Notes: generated by a model from the letters alone, not told the origin. Shown: positions 16,943 to 29,758, counted from the stretch's first letter. The stretch: DNA of 64,000 nt from Pirellulaceae bacterium (GCA_019636385.1 JAHBXT010000001.1:1426001-1490000); one strand, 5' to 3'. Translations and numbers: made by a program.

Positions 16943-17527
16943 TTGTTACCCACTATCTTCAGGGAATATTCTCGCGTAACCACGGCCCCGATTATCAGAC
17001 CCTACAAAGCTAGTGAGAACCTGGCCTTGAACCACTGGAAACTACCGGCAGCATTAACATCCATAACCATGGTGATCGGACTGGGGCTTCAGTTATGGTA
17101 TTGGCCGCAGTTGCCAGAGCAAGTGGCCACGCATTTTGATGCACAGGGTAATCCGAATGACTGGATGGGCAAGCTACCTGCCACTTTGCTGGCCGCCGGA
17201 TTAGTGACGCTCCTGCCACTGTTCTTTATTGGGATCGGTCAGGTGATTGGCTGGTTACCCGTCTGCATAATCAACTTGCCGCAGCGCCAATATTGGCTGG
17301 CGACAGAGCGACGCGCTGACACATTACAGTGGATGACCGGCTGGATGATGTGGCTGACTGTGTCCATTACCGTTTTTATGGTGGCCATCAATCACTTAAC
17401 CTTCCTTGCCAATCGCGATGCCCAGCCTCTTTCGGTAGCTTGGTTTTGGGGAATGCTGGGCGGTTTTTTGTTATGGACGTTTGTCCTTGTATTGGTCATG
17501 CTGCGTAGATTTGCCAAGCCAATGTAA
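16943..17527 (+). CDS. DUF1648 membrane protein
   Basis: About 194 residues with four hydrophobic helices. LPEQVATHFDAQGNPNDW is the DUF1648 signature found after the first membrane helix in SdpI-like and related proteins. The start is uncertain: the longest frame uses a TTG at 16943 and no ATG precedes the first helix (ALTSITMVIGLGLQLWYW). The function of the domain family is unknown; some members neighbour bacteriocin-immunity genes, but nothing here indicates that role. Confidence 0.65.
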   Translation: MLPTIFREYSRVTTAPIIRPYKASENLALNHWKLPAALTSITMVIGLGLQLWYWPQLPEQVATHFDAQGNPNDWMGKLPATLLAAGLVTLLPLFFIGIGQVIGWLPVCIINLPQRQYWLATERRADTLQWMTGWMMWLTVSITVFMVAINHLTFLANRDAQPLSVAWFWGMLGGFLLWTFVLVLVMLRRFAKPM

Positions 17528-17554
17528 ATGAGCGGGTGGTGTTGACCGCGAACG

Positions 17555-17830
17555 CTACACTGATGGCAAATCTCGCACCGCACAGGCTATGAACAGGAAA
17601 TCATGGTTACGCAAACGGTATGGCTGTTTCACCGCGGGACTTACGATATAGCTATCGCCTTTCGGACACAGGTTGCGGAACACCTCGACCGCCTTCGCAT
17701 CGAATTTATCTGGATTGATTGAACATTCGACCACATCCAGCCGATCGCGACAGTAAAAGATATCGGTGTCATCACAACGCAATCGCAGCGCATCCAGCAC
17801 TAAAGGTTCCCACAACAGGCCCCGGCATCA
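17555..17830 (-). pseudogene. Remnant of an AAA ATPase with C-terminal DUF4143 domain
   Basis: The frame GLLWEPLVLDALRLR, DIFYCRDRLDVVECSINPDK and SYIVSPAVKQPYRLRNHD matches the C-terminal part of DUF4143 ATPases, where the usual text is like GALWEHLVLDEL, FYWRD...VECKINP and YVVSPAV..PY. An in-frame TGA lies just upstream of GLLWEP and the ATPase domain is missing, so only about 90 residues survive. The match is from pattern memory, not a search. Confidence 0.55.
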
Positions 17831-18031
17831 TCGCGAATCGTATTCCAGCCTTTCTGTAAGGTGACGACCAAACATAAAGCCTGATGTCGATAAATCGCAG
17901 CTCCCAATTCCGATTATTGGGACCGTATCACCCCCATCGTGCCGCTCTTCCCCAATCGCGAAGCAACAAATGATAGAACCGTTTAATGGCCAGTGGCAGG
18001 AGTCCCTCGCTCGCGCTGCAGGTTGTGACGA
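17831..18031. other. Intergenic, no gene recognised
   Basis: Between the DUF4143 remnant and the end of the first DUF1501 gene. It may contain further decayed pieces of the same ATPase, but no continuous frame supports this. Confidence 0.3.
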
Positions 18032-19459
18032 TCAGGCGATGATGTCCTGGATGACGCGGCCGGCGACGTCGGTTAGGCGGAAGTCGCGGCCGGCGTAGCG
18101 GAAAGTCAGCCGCTCGTGGTCAAAGCCCAATAGATGCAGCATGGTGGCGTGCAAATCGTGGACACTGGTGGGGTTCTCGACTGCCTTGAACCCAAGTTCG
18201 TCAGTGGCTCCGTAGACCGTGCCGCCGCGCACGCCACCACCAGCCATCCAAACGGAAAAGCCATAGTGATTGTGATCGCGACCAAGCAACGCTTTGCCAT
18301 CACCACCCAGTTCCACGGTGGGTGTACGGCCGAATTCTCCGCCCCATAAGACGAGCGTCTCGTCAAACATGCCGCGTTGCTTGAGGTCGGTTAACAAGGC
18401 GGCCATGGGCTGGTCGATTTCTGCAGCCAGCTTGCGATGGTTCTTCTCGATGTCGCTGTGATTGTCCCAGGGTTGTCCAGCACCGTGCCATAATTGAACG
18501 TATCGCACTCCGCGCTCGACCAAGCGCCGCGCGATCAATGTCTGACGTCCATGCACGCCGCTGCCATACATGTCCAGCATACTCTGGCTCTCGCGACTCA
18601 GGTCAAACGCTTCAGCGGCTTCGACCTGCATGCGAAACGCCAGCTCAAACGACTGGATGCGTGCGTCCAGTCGCGCATCGTTGCGCGGCTGACGATGTTG
18701 GGTGTTAAGCTGCTGCAACAGATCCAACTGTCGTCGTTGAGTCGCCAACGATGCGTGAGGACTGCGAATGTTTTCGATCAATTTATCCAGCTCTTGATGC
18801 TGCGGATCGATAAAGGTGCCTTGATATGCACCGGGTAGGAATCCGGATTGCCAGTTCTCCGCATCTTTGATTGGATAGCCGCCGGGACACATGGCCACAA
18901 AGCCGGGCAAATTTTGATTCTCGATGCCCAAGCCGTACAGCACCCATGCGCCCACACTGGGCCGAGGCTGTACCGAATCACCGCAATTCATCAGCATCAA
19001 CGACGGTTCGTGGTTGGGTACCAAAGCGTACATCGAACGAATCACCGCCAGACTGTCGGCGTGCTCGGACGTCTTCTCGAACAGCTCGCTGATTTCCAGT
19101 CCGCTTTGGCCGTAGCGCCGAAACTTGAAGGGCGATGGAAAGCCAGCACCGGTCTTGCGTTCGGTGGTCAGATTATCCGCTACACTACGATTCGCGTACT
19201 TAGCAAGTGCTGGCTTGGGGTCGAAAGTATCGACTTGTGACGGCCCACCGTTGAGGAAAAAATGGATGACTCGTTTGACTTTGGCCGGAAAGTGCGTCTG
19301 ACCACCAACCAACAGCGTGCGTCCATCCGCTGCGGCAGCTGCCGAGTAGCCTTGACTGTGCAGCAAACCGGCTAGGCCAAGTCCGCCTAGCCCTAGCGCG
19401 CTGCGCTGCAGCAGGCTGCGGCGGTCGATGAGTGCGGTAGAGTTGTAATGGGTTGTCAT
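18032..19459 (-). CDS. DUF1501 protein (Tat-exported), pair A
   Basis: 475 residues beginning with a twin-arginine-like signal, DRRSLLQRSALGLGGLGLAG. The mature part shows the DUF1501/sulfatase-fold landmarks: VKRVIHFFLNGGPSQVDTFD, then VNPxHEPS-like region (ALVPNHEPSLMLMNCG), YGLGIENQNLPGFVAM, QLWHGAGQPWDNH, LWGGEFGRTP, GRDHNHYGFSVWMAGGG and HDLHATMLHLLG. The family has an alkaline-phosphatase-like fold and is hugely expanded in planctomycetes; its reaction is unproven. It lies downstream of a PSCyt/DUF1553 gene on the same strand with a 170-base gap, the standard pairing. Confidence 0.85.
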   Translation of the reverse strand: MTTHYNSTALIDRRSLLQRSALGLGGLGLAGLLHSQGYSAAAAADGRTLLVGGQTHFPAKVKRVIHFFLNGGPSQVDTFDPKPALAKYANRSVADNLTTERKTGAGFPSPFKFRRYGQSGLEISELFEKTSEHADSLAVIRSMYALVPNHEPSLMLMNCGDSVQPRPSVGAWVLYGLGIENQNLPGFVAMCPGGYPIKDAENWQSGFLPGAYQGTFIDPQHQELDKLIENIRSPHASLATQRRQLDLLQQLNTQHRQPRNDARLDARIQSFELAFRMQVEAAEAFDLSRESQSMLDMYGSGVHGRQTLIARRLVERGVRYVQLWHGAGQPWDNHSDIEKNHRKLAAEIDQPMAALLTDLKQRGMFDETLVLWGGEFGRTPTVELGGDGKALLGRDHNHYGFSVWMAGGGVRGGTVYGATDELGFKAVENPTSVHDLHATMLHLLGFDHERLTFRYAGRDFRLTDVAGRVIQDIIA

Positions 19460-19629
19460 AGGCTAAACTTTGCTACGTGGCGCGAGGCAGTGCACGCTAC
19501 ACACTTTTCCATGGGGTGGTAAGCCGGCGCGGGGCCGAACCAATTAAGTTCATGGCTTCCTTGACTGTCTCTAGATGTTCTTGCGTTTACCATAAGCCTT
19601 GTTCCGGCCTCGCGTGTCCCACCCAACAG

Positions 19630-22600
19630 TTAATCAACAAACGCAAATTCATTCGTCATCAGCAGCACTTGAGCTAACTGTTCCCAGCGCGATAGTCGTG
19701 GCTGCGCGGGTCCTGTGAAATTGCGCGCAGCATCCCAAACGGTTAAAGCTGTTGACGTGTGGTTGACTGCAGACTGGTCAGCGTCCTGATCGGCAACCTG
19801 TCGAATGACTGGTGCCCACAAGTACTGGTCGCTGTTGAGCTGTTGGATGATATCGACCACAAAGTCTATTGTATCACCGGCCTGCACATCGAAACGATCG
19901 ACATTCAATTCAGCTTGATCGGCGCGCAAATTCACTGCCGCCAGCAGCCCATGGCGACTGGAAACAATCTGCAAGCGAACACCATCGGCCACATCGGGTT
20001 CATGCTTGGCCAGCGATTGGATAGCGATGCTCATCGCTGCCGGAGCTGTCCAACGGCGAACGCTGGCGTGTTGCAAGTCGTTGCCGGGATGTCCACCGGC
20101 AGCGGTCAACTGGACCCACCCCAGCCCTCCGTCTGGATAGGCTGCACTGCCTTGCCAGGCCGACCCGGTGAAGTAGGGCAGGGGAGTAAAATCGCTCAGC
20201 GTGCCAGCAGCTTGGTCGATGGCCGCGTATCCGTAACTCCACGTCAGCGATTCGACTGAAGGTTTTTCATTGGAGTCGTCGTCTGGCTGAGCCAAGAATA
20301 GTTCCGCAGCCGCTTGTTCGGTCGGCGATGGATCGCGCTGGACTACTTGCCGATACAACCGTTGAATCGACATTGAATCGGACAGAGGATCGTTGGTTAC
20401 CGATTGCTCCGCCTCGAGCGCGGCTATCAACGATTTGGCACGATACACCAAGAATGGATGATTCAGGCAGTAAAGTGCCTGCTGAGGTACCAGCGTCTCG
20501 CTGCGGCGACCGATGTGCAGATCGGGATTGGCGAAATCGAAGATACGCAACGTTCCGGGTAAGAACTGACGGTCGACCAACCCGTATAGAGTGCGGCGAT
20601 GGTGCGTATCTTGGGCGGTGAACATTTCCGTCGCCTTGCCGCCGGGACGATCATCCAAACTGCCGCTGACCCGCAGCCACGAGTCTCGCAACTCTTCGAA
20701 CTTCAGCCGCCGGGGAGCGACCCGCCACAACAGACGATTGTCGGGATCCATTTGAAAGGCTCGCGTGAAGCTGGTCAGATGCTGGCCGACAACGGCTGGC
20801 TGGTCGTCACTGATTTGTTGAGGCAATTCTGAAGCCTGCCGAAACGTCTCGGACAGCACGATCATGCGCACGATCGCCTTGGTGCTCCACCCTTGCTCGA
20901 TCAAACGGGTGGCCAGCAGGTCTAGCACTTCAGGATGGCTGGGCGGTTGGGCTCGCAATCCGAAGTCGCTGGGCGTGCGCACCAGTCCTTCGCCAAAACA
21001 ATGTTGCCACAGACGATTGACCCATACCCGCGGGGTTAGCGGGTTCGATGGATCGACGACTCGCTGGGCTAACTCCAAACGCCCACTGCCGATCTTAAAT
21101 GGTTCTTGCGGGCTCTCTGATAACAGCGACAGAAACTGTCGAGGCACTCGCGAACCTTTGTTAGCCGGATTACCGCGTCGCAGGATTCGCGCATCGGACA
21201 GACTGTCACGATCAAACAGGCCAACGGCCACGGTTGGTGGCTGGGGTGCTTGCAAGCGCCAGCGGTCAACTTCGCCTTGCAGCTTCCATAATTCATTGCA
21301 AGTTCCGGAATCAAAAAAAGTTTCCGTGGCGATCACCTCTTCGTCGGGCACTTCGCAAGGCGCAGTCGCTCCATACAACACATCCAGCAGCGGCCCAGCC
21401 TTTGTCACCCAGGCTTGATCTTCCTCGAACCACCCAGCGGTACGTGTCTCCTGCAATTGTTTCCATTTGTCGTTGACTCGCGAAAACAATTCGCCGTACC
21501 GATCGGCTACTTGCCTGAGATCGCTTGGTGACGTTTGAAATAACTGGGCGATCCACGGATGCGGATGGGTTGCCGCTACCGTTGAGTGTGCCAGCTGCTT
21601 GATAACCTGTTCCGCTCGCTGAGTGAATTGATCGGCTGGCAAGGCGGCAAACTGAAACCAGGCTCCGAAGATCGGATCGCTGGCACCATCCCGCCGCGAC
21701 AGAAACGCCTCCCAACGCCGTACGAAGGCCGGGATGAGATCGTCCACCGCCAGGATCACATCGAACCCCTCTTCGGGGTATTTGTGCAATTCCGACTGTG
21801 CAAACAGATAGTCGGCCAATCTGCTACGAACCCGATCGGCGGCCTGTTGGCGACTAGCGGCGGTCTTATCAGCCAGTGCCTTTAGTCGTTTATCCAGTTC
21901 AGCTTGAAATTCCGTGTCCGTATTAGCATCGGAACGATACGCAGCCAGATCGACTTGTCGGTCGGTACTGCATTGGAATACGCCGTACAGCGAATAGTAG
22001 TCGCTGGTGGGAATGGGATCATATTTATGATCATGGCATCGCGCGCAGCCGACCGTCAGCCCCATCACACCGCGACTAATTACGTCGATGCGATCGTCGA
22101 TGATATCGTGAGTCACCCCCAAGAATCGCCGGCCCAATGTCAACAGCCCCATGGCAGCCAGCGATTGAGGCTCATCAGCGGCAACTTGATCGGCAGCGAT
22201 TTGGAGCTTGATGAATTGATCGTATGGCATGTCGCTGTTCAGCGCTTCGACTACCCAGTCGCGATACAGGGCCGAGTGAACATAGAATCTTTCCTCGCGG
22301 GCATAGACGTAGCCTTTAGAGTCGGAGTAACGCGCTACATCCAACCAGGTGCGTGCCAGATGCTGACCGTACGCGGGGGAAGCCAGCAGTCGATCGATCA
22401 AATGCTCGTAGGCATCTTCCCGTGAATCACTCGCGAACTGCTCGACTTCTTCGTACGCAGGTGGCAGGCCTGTCAGAGCGTAAGTTGCGCGGCGAATCAG
22501 CGACCGGCGATCGGTGCGCGGAGTGGGGTGCAAGTCATGTTGTGCGAGACGCTGCGTGATGAAGCTGTCGATGGCATTCTGCGCTGGCCGGCTGCCAGAG

Positions 22601-23064
22601 GCAATCTGCGGCGGCAGAGGTTGATTGAGCCGCTGGAATGCCCAGTGGCTCTTCCAAGCATCCGGCGATGTGGGCGCGACTGAGTCGCTTGGCCAAGGAG
22701 CCCCCATCTCGATCCACTTTCGCAGCGCTGCAATCTGCGGTTCGCTCAATGGCTGGTCCGGGGGCATGTCGATATCGCCGCCTCGCGACACCACTTGATA
22801 TAGTAGGCTCTGCCCCGGATGGCCCGGCACGACCACCGGCCCACTGTCGCCGCCATGGGCCAGAGCTTCAGCCGAATCCAGTCGCAAGCTATTCCACTGC
22901 TTCGTCGCACCGTGACATTGCCAACAGTGTTCGGCCAGCAGCGGACGAATTTCGGTCTCGAAGAATTCGTCAGCCGAATGCTCAGCGTGCACCGGGCCGC
23001 CGATCCACAGCTTGACCAGCAGCCCCACACAAATAATGGACCAACAGCGCATACAGATTGCCAA
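19630..23064 (-). CDS. PSCyt1-DUF1549-DUF1553 protein with inserted beta-rich domain, pair A
   Basis: 1144 residues with a signal peptide (about 1-27). PSCyt1 has a c-type haem motif CWQCH (Cys47, Cys50, His51) and DMPPDQPLSEPQ. DUF1549/PSCyt2 has RRATYALTGLPPAYEEVE, ARTWLDVARYSDSKGY and a second haem-like GCARCHDHKYDPI. DUF1553/PSD1 has NPLTPRVWVNRLWQHCFG, DFGLRAQPPSHPEVLD, RRLKFEELRDSWL and QALYCLNHPF. Unusually, about 160 residues of strand-like sequence (about 945-1110, including LPYFTGSAWQGSAAYPDG and DTIDFVVDI) interrupt the end of DUF1553 before the final WEQLAQVLLMTNEF. It probably sits in the periplasm and is linked to polysaccharide use; the reaction is unknown. Confidence 0.85.
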   Translation of the reverse strand: MAICMRCWSIICVGLLVKLWIGGPVHAEHSADEFFETEIRPLLAEHCWQCHGATKQWNSLRLDSAEALAHGGDSGPVVVPGHPGQSLLYQVVSRGGDIDMPPDQPLSEPQIAALRKWIEMGAPWPSDSVAPTSPDAWKSHWAFQRLNQPLPPQIASGSRPAQNAIDSFITQRLAQHDLHPTPRTDRRSLIRRATYALTGLPPAYEEVEQFASDSREDAYEHLIDRLLASPAYGQHLARTWLDVARYSDSKGYVYAREERFYVHSALYRDWVVEALNSDMPYDQFIKLQIAADQVAADEPQSLAAMGLLTLGRRFLGVTHDIIDDRIDVISRGVMGLTVGCARCHDHKYDPIPTSDYYSLYGVFQCSTDRQVDLAAYRSDANTDTEFQAELDKRLKALADKTAASRQQAADRVRSRLADYLFAQSELHKYPEEGFDVILAVDDLIPAFVRRWEAFLSRRDGASDPIFGAWFQFAALPADQFTQRAEQVIKQLAHSTVAATHPHPWIAQLFQTSPSDLRQVADRYGELFSRVNDKWKQLQETRTAGWFEEDQAWVTKAGPLLDVLYGATAPCEVPDEEVIATETFFDSGTCNELWKLQGEVDRWRLQAPQPPTVAVGLFDRDSLSDARILRRGNPANKGSRVPRQFLSLLSESPQEPFKIGSGRLELAQRVVDPSNPLTPRVWVNRLWQHCFGEGLVRTPSDFGLRAQPPSHPEVLDLLATRLIEQGWSTKAIVRMIVLSETFRQASELPQQISDDQPAVVGQHLTSFTRAFQMDPDNRLLWRVAPRRLKFEELRDSWLRVSGSLDDRPGGKATEMFTAQDTHHRRTLYGLVDRQFLPGTLRIFDFANPDLHIGRRSETLVPQQALYCLNHPFLVYRAKSLIAALEAEQSVTNDPLSDSMSIQRLYRQVVQRDPSPTEQAAAELFLAQPDDDSNEKPSVESLTWSYGYAAIDQAAGTLSDFTPLPYFTGSAWQGSAAYPDGGLGWVQLTAAGGHPGNDLQHASVRRWTAPAAMSIAIQSLAKHEPDVADGVRLQIVSSRHGLLAAVNLRADQAELNVDRFDVQAGDTIDFVVDIIQQLNSDQYLWAPVIRQVADQDADQSAVNHTSTALTVWDAARNFTGPAQPRLSRWEQLAQVLLMTNEFAFVD

Positions 23065-23121
23065 CAGAACACGAAGTTTAATCGCTCTAAGTGAGCGTCA
23101 TTGACTACCATTCATTATACT

Positions 23122-25349
<2,228 letters not shown>

Positions 25350-25353
<4 letters not shown>

Positions 25354-26837
25354 ACCTGGTCGTGCCACCCTCTACGCCAGCGTCGATTGCCGAGAGAGCA
25401 GCAAGACGGGATCGCCGCAGCTTCTTGAGTGACAGCGCCACCGCGCTATCGTCGATGGCTTTGCTTCACCTGCTGGGGGCCGATGGGTTACTGGCCGGAC
25501 AGAGTCCTGTGGGCATTGATCCGGAGCGACCTCACGCACCGCGGGCACCTCACTTTGCAGCCAAGGCCAAGAATGTAGTGGTCATCTTCTGCGCCGGTGG
25601 CGTTAGCCAATTGGAGACCTGGGACTACAAACCCGAGCTGATCCGCTGGGACGATCAACCGCTGCCAGGTGGTCCATCCGTAACATTCCAAGGCCCCGCC
25701 GGCAATTTGGCTCGTCCGCAATACGCCTTCCGACAGCATGGACAGACCGGAAAGTGGGTCAGCGATTTGATACCTCACCTGGCGCAGTTGACCGATGATA
25801 TCGCCTTTGTACATTCGCTGACTAGCAAATCCAACACGCATGGTCCGGCCGAGAATTTCCTATCGACCGGATTTGTTCTTGACGGCTTTCCCAGCCTCGG
25901 TTCGTGGGTTACCTATGCCTTGGGAAGCGAGAATCAAGACCTGCCGGCGTATGTGGCAATCCTCGATCCGCGCGGAGTACCCCAAAACGGTTCGAACAAT
26001 TGGGGCGCTGGCTTTTTGCCAGCTGCCTTTCAGGGGACCACTCTCAGCGCCTCGGAGCCGGTGCGCCATTTGGCGGTCCCGCCCGGTGTTACCCACGAGG
26101 CTGAGCAAGCGACTCGATCGATCCTGCGGGCGATGAATGCGCGGCATTGGCAAGCCAGCGATGGCGACCAGCGCCTGGCAGCTCGCATCGCTGCTTACGA
26201 ATTAGCGGCCCGCATGCAGCTGAGCGTGCCAGAAATTTACGATCTGAGCGACGAGCCACAACACACTCTCAAAATGTACGGCGCAGATCAACTGCACAAC
26301 CCTGACAAAGCCGCCTTTGCCCGCAACTGTATTGTCGCCCGTCGTCTGCTGGAGCGCGGCGTGCGCTTTGTCCAGCTCTTCAACGGTGCCTACGCCAGTG
26401 CCGGAAAATTGAACTGGGACGGACACAACGCTTTGAAAGAGCAATACGATGTGCATGCGGAGATTCTGGACCAGCCCGCTGCCGCACTGATCAACGACCT
26501 GAAACAGCGCGGTCTGCTGCAAGAAACTTTGGTCGTGTGGTGTACTGAGTTTGGCCGCATGCCTTTCTTTCAAAAAGGTGCTCAAGGCCGCGATCACAAT
26601 CCCGACGGATTCACCTGCTGGCTGACGGGGGCCGGTGTGAAGCCCGGAGTCAGTCATGGAGCCACCGATGATTTTGGTCAGCGCGCCGTCGCTGATGTGC
26701 ATCCACTGTACCACTTCAATGCTACAATTTTACATCTCCTCGGCTTGGATTTTGGGAAACTCAGCTTCGAGCACAACGGCATTCCCCGGCGGCTGACAAA
26801 CGTTGAAGGCAAAATCATCCGCGAGATCTTGGCCTAG
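25350..26837 (+). CDS. DUF1501 protein, pair B
   Basis: About 495 residues from ATG 25350, chosen because it overlaps the stop of the PSCyt gene (ATGA). The N-terminus has [20 protein letters not shown], a Tat-type signal. Core landmarks are [77 protein letters not shown] and [12 protein letters not shown]. In the family the metal-binding His and Asp residues lie in these GxExGRxP and GRDH segments. The pair forms a two-gene operon, likely continuing to the sulfatase 200 bases on. Confidence 0.85.
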
Positions 26838-27034
26838 CCCATGCTAGATCGCTAAATTCGAAGTGATGGGACCAGGGGGGGCCGATGCAACTTGGGGGCA
26901 TCAAGCCCCGGTACATTCTGAACACAGCAACCATCCGCCCAGTACAATAAGTCCGGCCCCGCGCCGGCCCATCACGTGAGTGAACAAAGTATCGCCTGAG
27001 CATCTACAGAACTTCCATCAAGGAGCCATCCAGC

Positions 27035-28558
27035 ATGCATCTTGGCCAATCGCTATGTCTCTGCCAACTGTTGTTGACCTGCCTGATGACTTTCTGCAGC
27101 AGTGGCTCGATGCTTCATGCCGCAGATGCGCCACCCAAGAACGTCTTGTTCATCATGGCTGATGACTTGAATAATTTCCTAGGTTGTTACGGTGATTCGC
27201 GGGCCAAGACTCCCAACATCGACCGACTGGCCGCCCGGGGCACATTGTTTCAGCGAGCCTACTGTAGCTTTCCGTTGTGCGGTCCCAGTCGCAACTCGCT
27301 GCTGACTGGCTTGTATCCCAATAGTACCGGCATCATCCTTAACGGCCAAATCTTCCGACAGACGATTCCGCAACATGTCAGCCTGCCGCAGGCGTTTCGC
27401 CTGAGCGGCTATTTTGCTGGACGTATCGGCAAACTCTATCACTACAATGTACCTCGGTCGATTGGCACCAATGGCCATGACGATCCTGGATCATGGGAAC
27501 TGGAATTGAATCCTGCTGGCGTCGATCGACTAGAGGAAGAGCCATCCATCTTTTCGTTAGTTCCGGGGCAGTTTGGCGGCACCCTCAGTTTTTATGCCTC
27601 TCCCAAGAGCGACCAATTTCACACGGATGGACTGCAAGCTGCCGAAGCCGAGTGGGTGCTGGAGCGCTGTGCCACCCGCCGCGAGCGCCCTTTCTTTTTG
27701 GCGCTTGGATTCTTTCGCCCCCACACACCCTATGTTGCTCCCAAGCAACCCTACTTCGACATGTACCGTCTGGCCGATATGCCGTTGGTCAGTGGAGTAC
27801 AAGAGGATCAAGCCGACTTGCCGGCTGCCGCTTTAGGGAGTTACAAACCGGAGCAGGATCAACTGACCGATACGCTGCGTCAGCAGTTTGCGCAGGCCTA
27901 CTACGCCAGTATCAGTTTTATGGATGCCCAGGTTGGACGCGTGATCGACGCTTTGGACCGCCTGAGGCTAGCTGACAACACGATTATCGTCTTTACCAGC
28001 GATCACGGTTACCACATCGGGGAACATGGATTGTGGCAGAAGATGAGTCTGTTTGAGGAGAGCGCTCGCGTGCCGCTGTTGATCGTCGCACCGGGCGTAG
28101 GCACACCGGGCTCTGTGGTTCAATCGCCGGTATCACTGGTGGACCTTTACCCGACACTAGCCGAACTATGCGCAGTGCCCGCGCCGGACAACCTCCAGGG
28201 GCAGACGCTGGTACCCATGCTCGAACAACCAGACACCATCGGTCGCGGCTGGGCCTTGACGCAAGTTACCAGGCGGGGCAAGCGACGCAGTAGCGAAACC
28301 GAGTATTACGGCTATTCACTGCGTACCGAACGTTGGCGATTGACGCTGTGGGATGATGGCCAGCACGGCCGAGAACTGTATGATCACCAGCGCGACCCCA
28401 GGGAGTTGCACAACGTAGCGGATGATCCCAACTATGCTCAGCAAATCCAGGAGCTGACAGCTCAACTGCGCTCTGCCGTGGAAACCACTTTACCTACTTC
28501 TGGGCAGATGCCCGATGTAAAACCTGCCCTGTGGGCTCCCAATCTGACGGATCCCTGA
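27035..28558 (+). CDS. Exported sulfatase (iduronate-2-sulfatase-like)
   Basis: 507 residues with a signal peptide (about 1-30). NVLFIMADDLNNFLGCYG (about 36-52) supplies metal-binding Asp residues. The active-site motif C-G-P-S-R (Cys82 to Arg86) fits CxPSR, in which Cys is converted to formylglycine by a sulfatase-modifying enzyme not in this window. Later motifs are GFFRPHTPYVAPKQPY, FTSDHGYHIGEHGLWQK and the C-terminal ELYDHQRDPRELHNVADD. These fit the iduronate-2-sulfatase-like group. It probably removes sulfate esters from polysaccharide in the periplasm, alongside the PSCyt/DUF1501 genes. Confidence 0.9.
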   Translation: MHLGQSLCLCQLLLTCLMTFCSSGSMLHAADAPPKNVLFIMADDLNNFLGCYGDSRAKTPNIDRLAARGTLFQRAYCSFPLCGPSRNSLLTGLYPNSTGIILNGQIFRQTIPQHVSLPQAFRLSGYFAGRIGKLYHYNVPRSIGTNGHDDPGSWELELNPAGVDRLEEEPSIFSLVPGQFGGTLSFYASPKSDQFHTDGLQAAEAEWVLERCATRRERPFFLALGFFRPHTPYVAPKQPYFDMYRLADMPLVSGVQEDQADLPAAALGSYKPEQDQLTDTLRQQFAQAYYASISFMDAQVGRVIDALDRLRLADNTIIVFTSDHGYHIGEHGLWQKMSLFEESARVPLLIVAPGVGTPGSVVQSPVSLVDLYPTLAELCAVPAPDNLQGQTLVPMLEQPDTIGRGWALTQVTRRGKRRSSETEYYGYSLRTERWRLTLWDDGQHGRELYDHQRDPRELHNVADDPNYAQQIQELTAQLRSAVETTLPTSGQMPDVKPALWAPNLTDP

Positions 28559-28611
28559 CCAGACCAACCAACTGTGGCTGCACTCGCTGTCTCGCAGCTA
28601 CTACACCTTTG

Positions 28612-29658
28612 ATGAGCCTTGAAATGCGAAGACACATCTGCCTAGGAATCTTGTTGACCATATATTGCTCCCGCTACGCCATCGGTAATGAAACGGAAGA
28701 GACGGTCGTTCCGCCAGGTCAACGCGCAACTAATCAAATCATAGTTTCCCCCCAAGGTCCACGCGATGGAGGCGATTTTGGACCGCACACCAGAGGCACC
28801 AAAACATCCGGACTACAGGAAGCCTTGTTGGCAGCCAAGGAACAGGCCAAGGATGTTTACTTGGCCGGAGGAAGTTGGACTGCAGACACCACGGAGCCCG
28901 TCGTATACCATCTGCACGAGACGCTCACGATTCCGTGGATGCAAAACTTTCGATTAGACTCGGGCCATTGCGTAATCAATTACACGCCCAAGAGTGGCGA
29001 TGCTGTAGTGTTCGACAGTCAGATGAGCTGCGTGTACCGCTTGGGATTGATCGTCTCTCAGTCGGATGGGGCAGTAGTACGGATGAAGCCAACCACTGCC
29101 GGACCAGATCGATTCAAAGTCATAACTTCAACCGAATTTACTTTCAACGCCGTTGTCGGTGGTGGCGGAGCATGGCCTGGCGGCGAACCGTACAAGAGTG
29201 TGCTAAATCCCGATCAACAGTGGCGTGGTACGGGGCTGGTGTTGGATGGTAGTCAGGGCTCGATTGACGCCAATAAGATCACAGTCCTGGAGACGGTTGG
29301 CTGCGCGATCGGCTTAGACTTGGTCGGCGCGGTGACACGCAACACTATCGAAGAGATCAACATTCATCTGAGTGAACTCCATTTGCGCATTGGCTCGGCT
29401 GACGATCAGCGGCCCAGCGACAATCGAATTTCGGCTTTTTTTGATTGCCAGGGCATCGCCACCGGACGAGGTGCCCAGGTATTCGGTTCGCGGAACTTCT
29501 TAACCCTCAGCACTCGCCCCTTCCCACATGGCCCCGATCTCATTCTCGAATCAAGCGCCGAGGGAAACTTAATACTTTTTCATTCTCCCTACCACCTAGA
29601 AGATCGTTCTCGGCCAGGAGCCAATCAAATCATTGGCGGAGAAAAATCTGTAAGGTAG
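28612..29658 (+). CDS. Exported protein resembling a right-handed beta-helix
   Basis: About 348 residues from ATG 28612 (or 28624), followed by a hydrophobic signal (ICLGILLTIYC). A pectate-lyase-superfamily-like opening, QGPRDGGDFGPHTRGTKTSG, then repeated short strands with Gly and Asn turns (RLDSGHCVINY, GTGLVLDGSQGSIDANKI, VGCAIGLDLVGAVTRNTIEE) suggest a beta-helix. No catalytic residues could be assigned. The gene starts about 50 bases after the sulfatase and is probably co-transcribed with it; a role in binding or cutting the same polysaccharide is inferred. Confidence 0.6.
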   Translation: MSLEMRRHICLGILLTIYCSRYAIGNETEETVVPPGQRATNQIIVSPQGPRDGGDFGPHTRGTKTSGLQEALLAAKEQAKDVYLAGGSWTADTTEPVVYHLHETLTIPWMQNFRLDSGHCVINYTPKSGDAVVFDSQMSCVYRLGLIVSQSDGAVVRMKPTTAGPDRFKVITSTEFTFNAVVGGGGAWPGGEPYKSVLNPDQQWRGTGLVLDGSQGSIDANKITVLETVGCAIGLDLVGAVTRNTIEEINIHLSELHLRIGSADDQRPSDNRISAFFDCQGIATGRGAQVFGSRNFLTLSTRPFPHGPDLILESSAEGNLILFHSPYHLEDRSRPGANQIIGGEKSVR

Positions 29659-29758
29659 AAGAAATATGGTTTCCGAGCGAGTCAATTTCCAAGGAATCGT
29701 TGGCGACCGCGCGAATTGGCTGCTTCTGTTGGTTCGACCAGCTAACACACTTAGGCTG

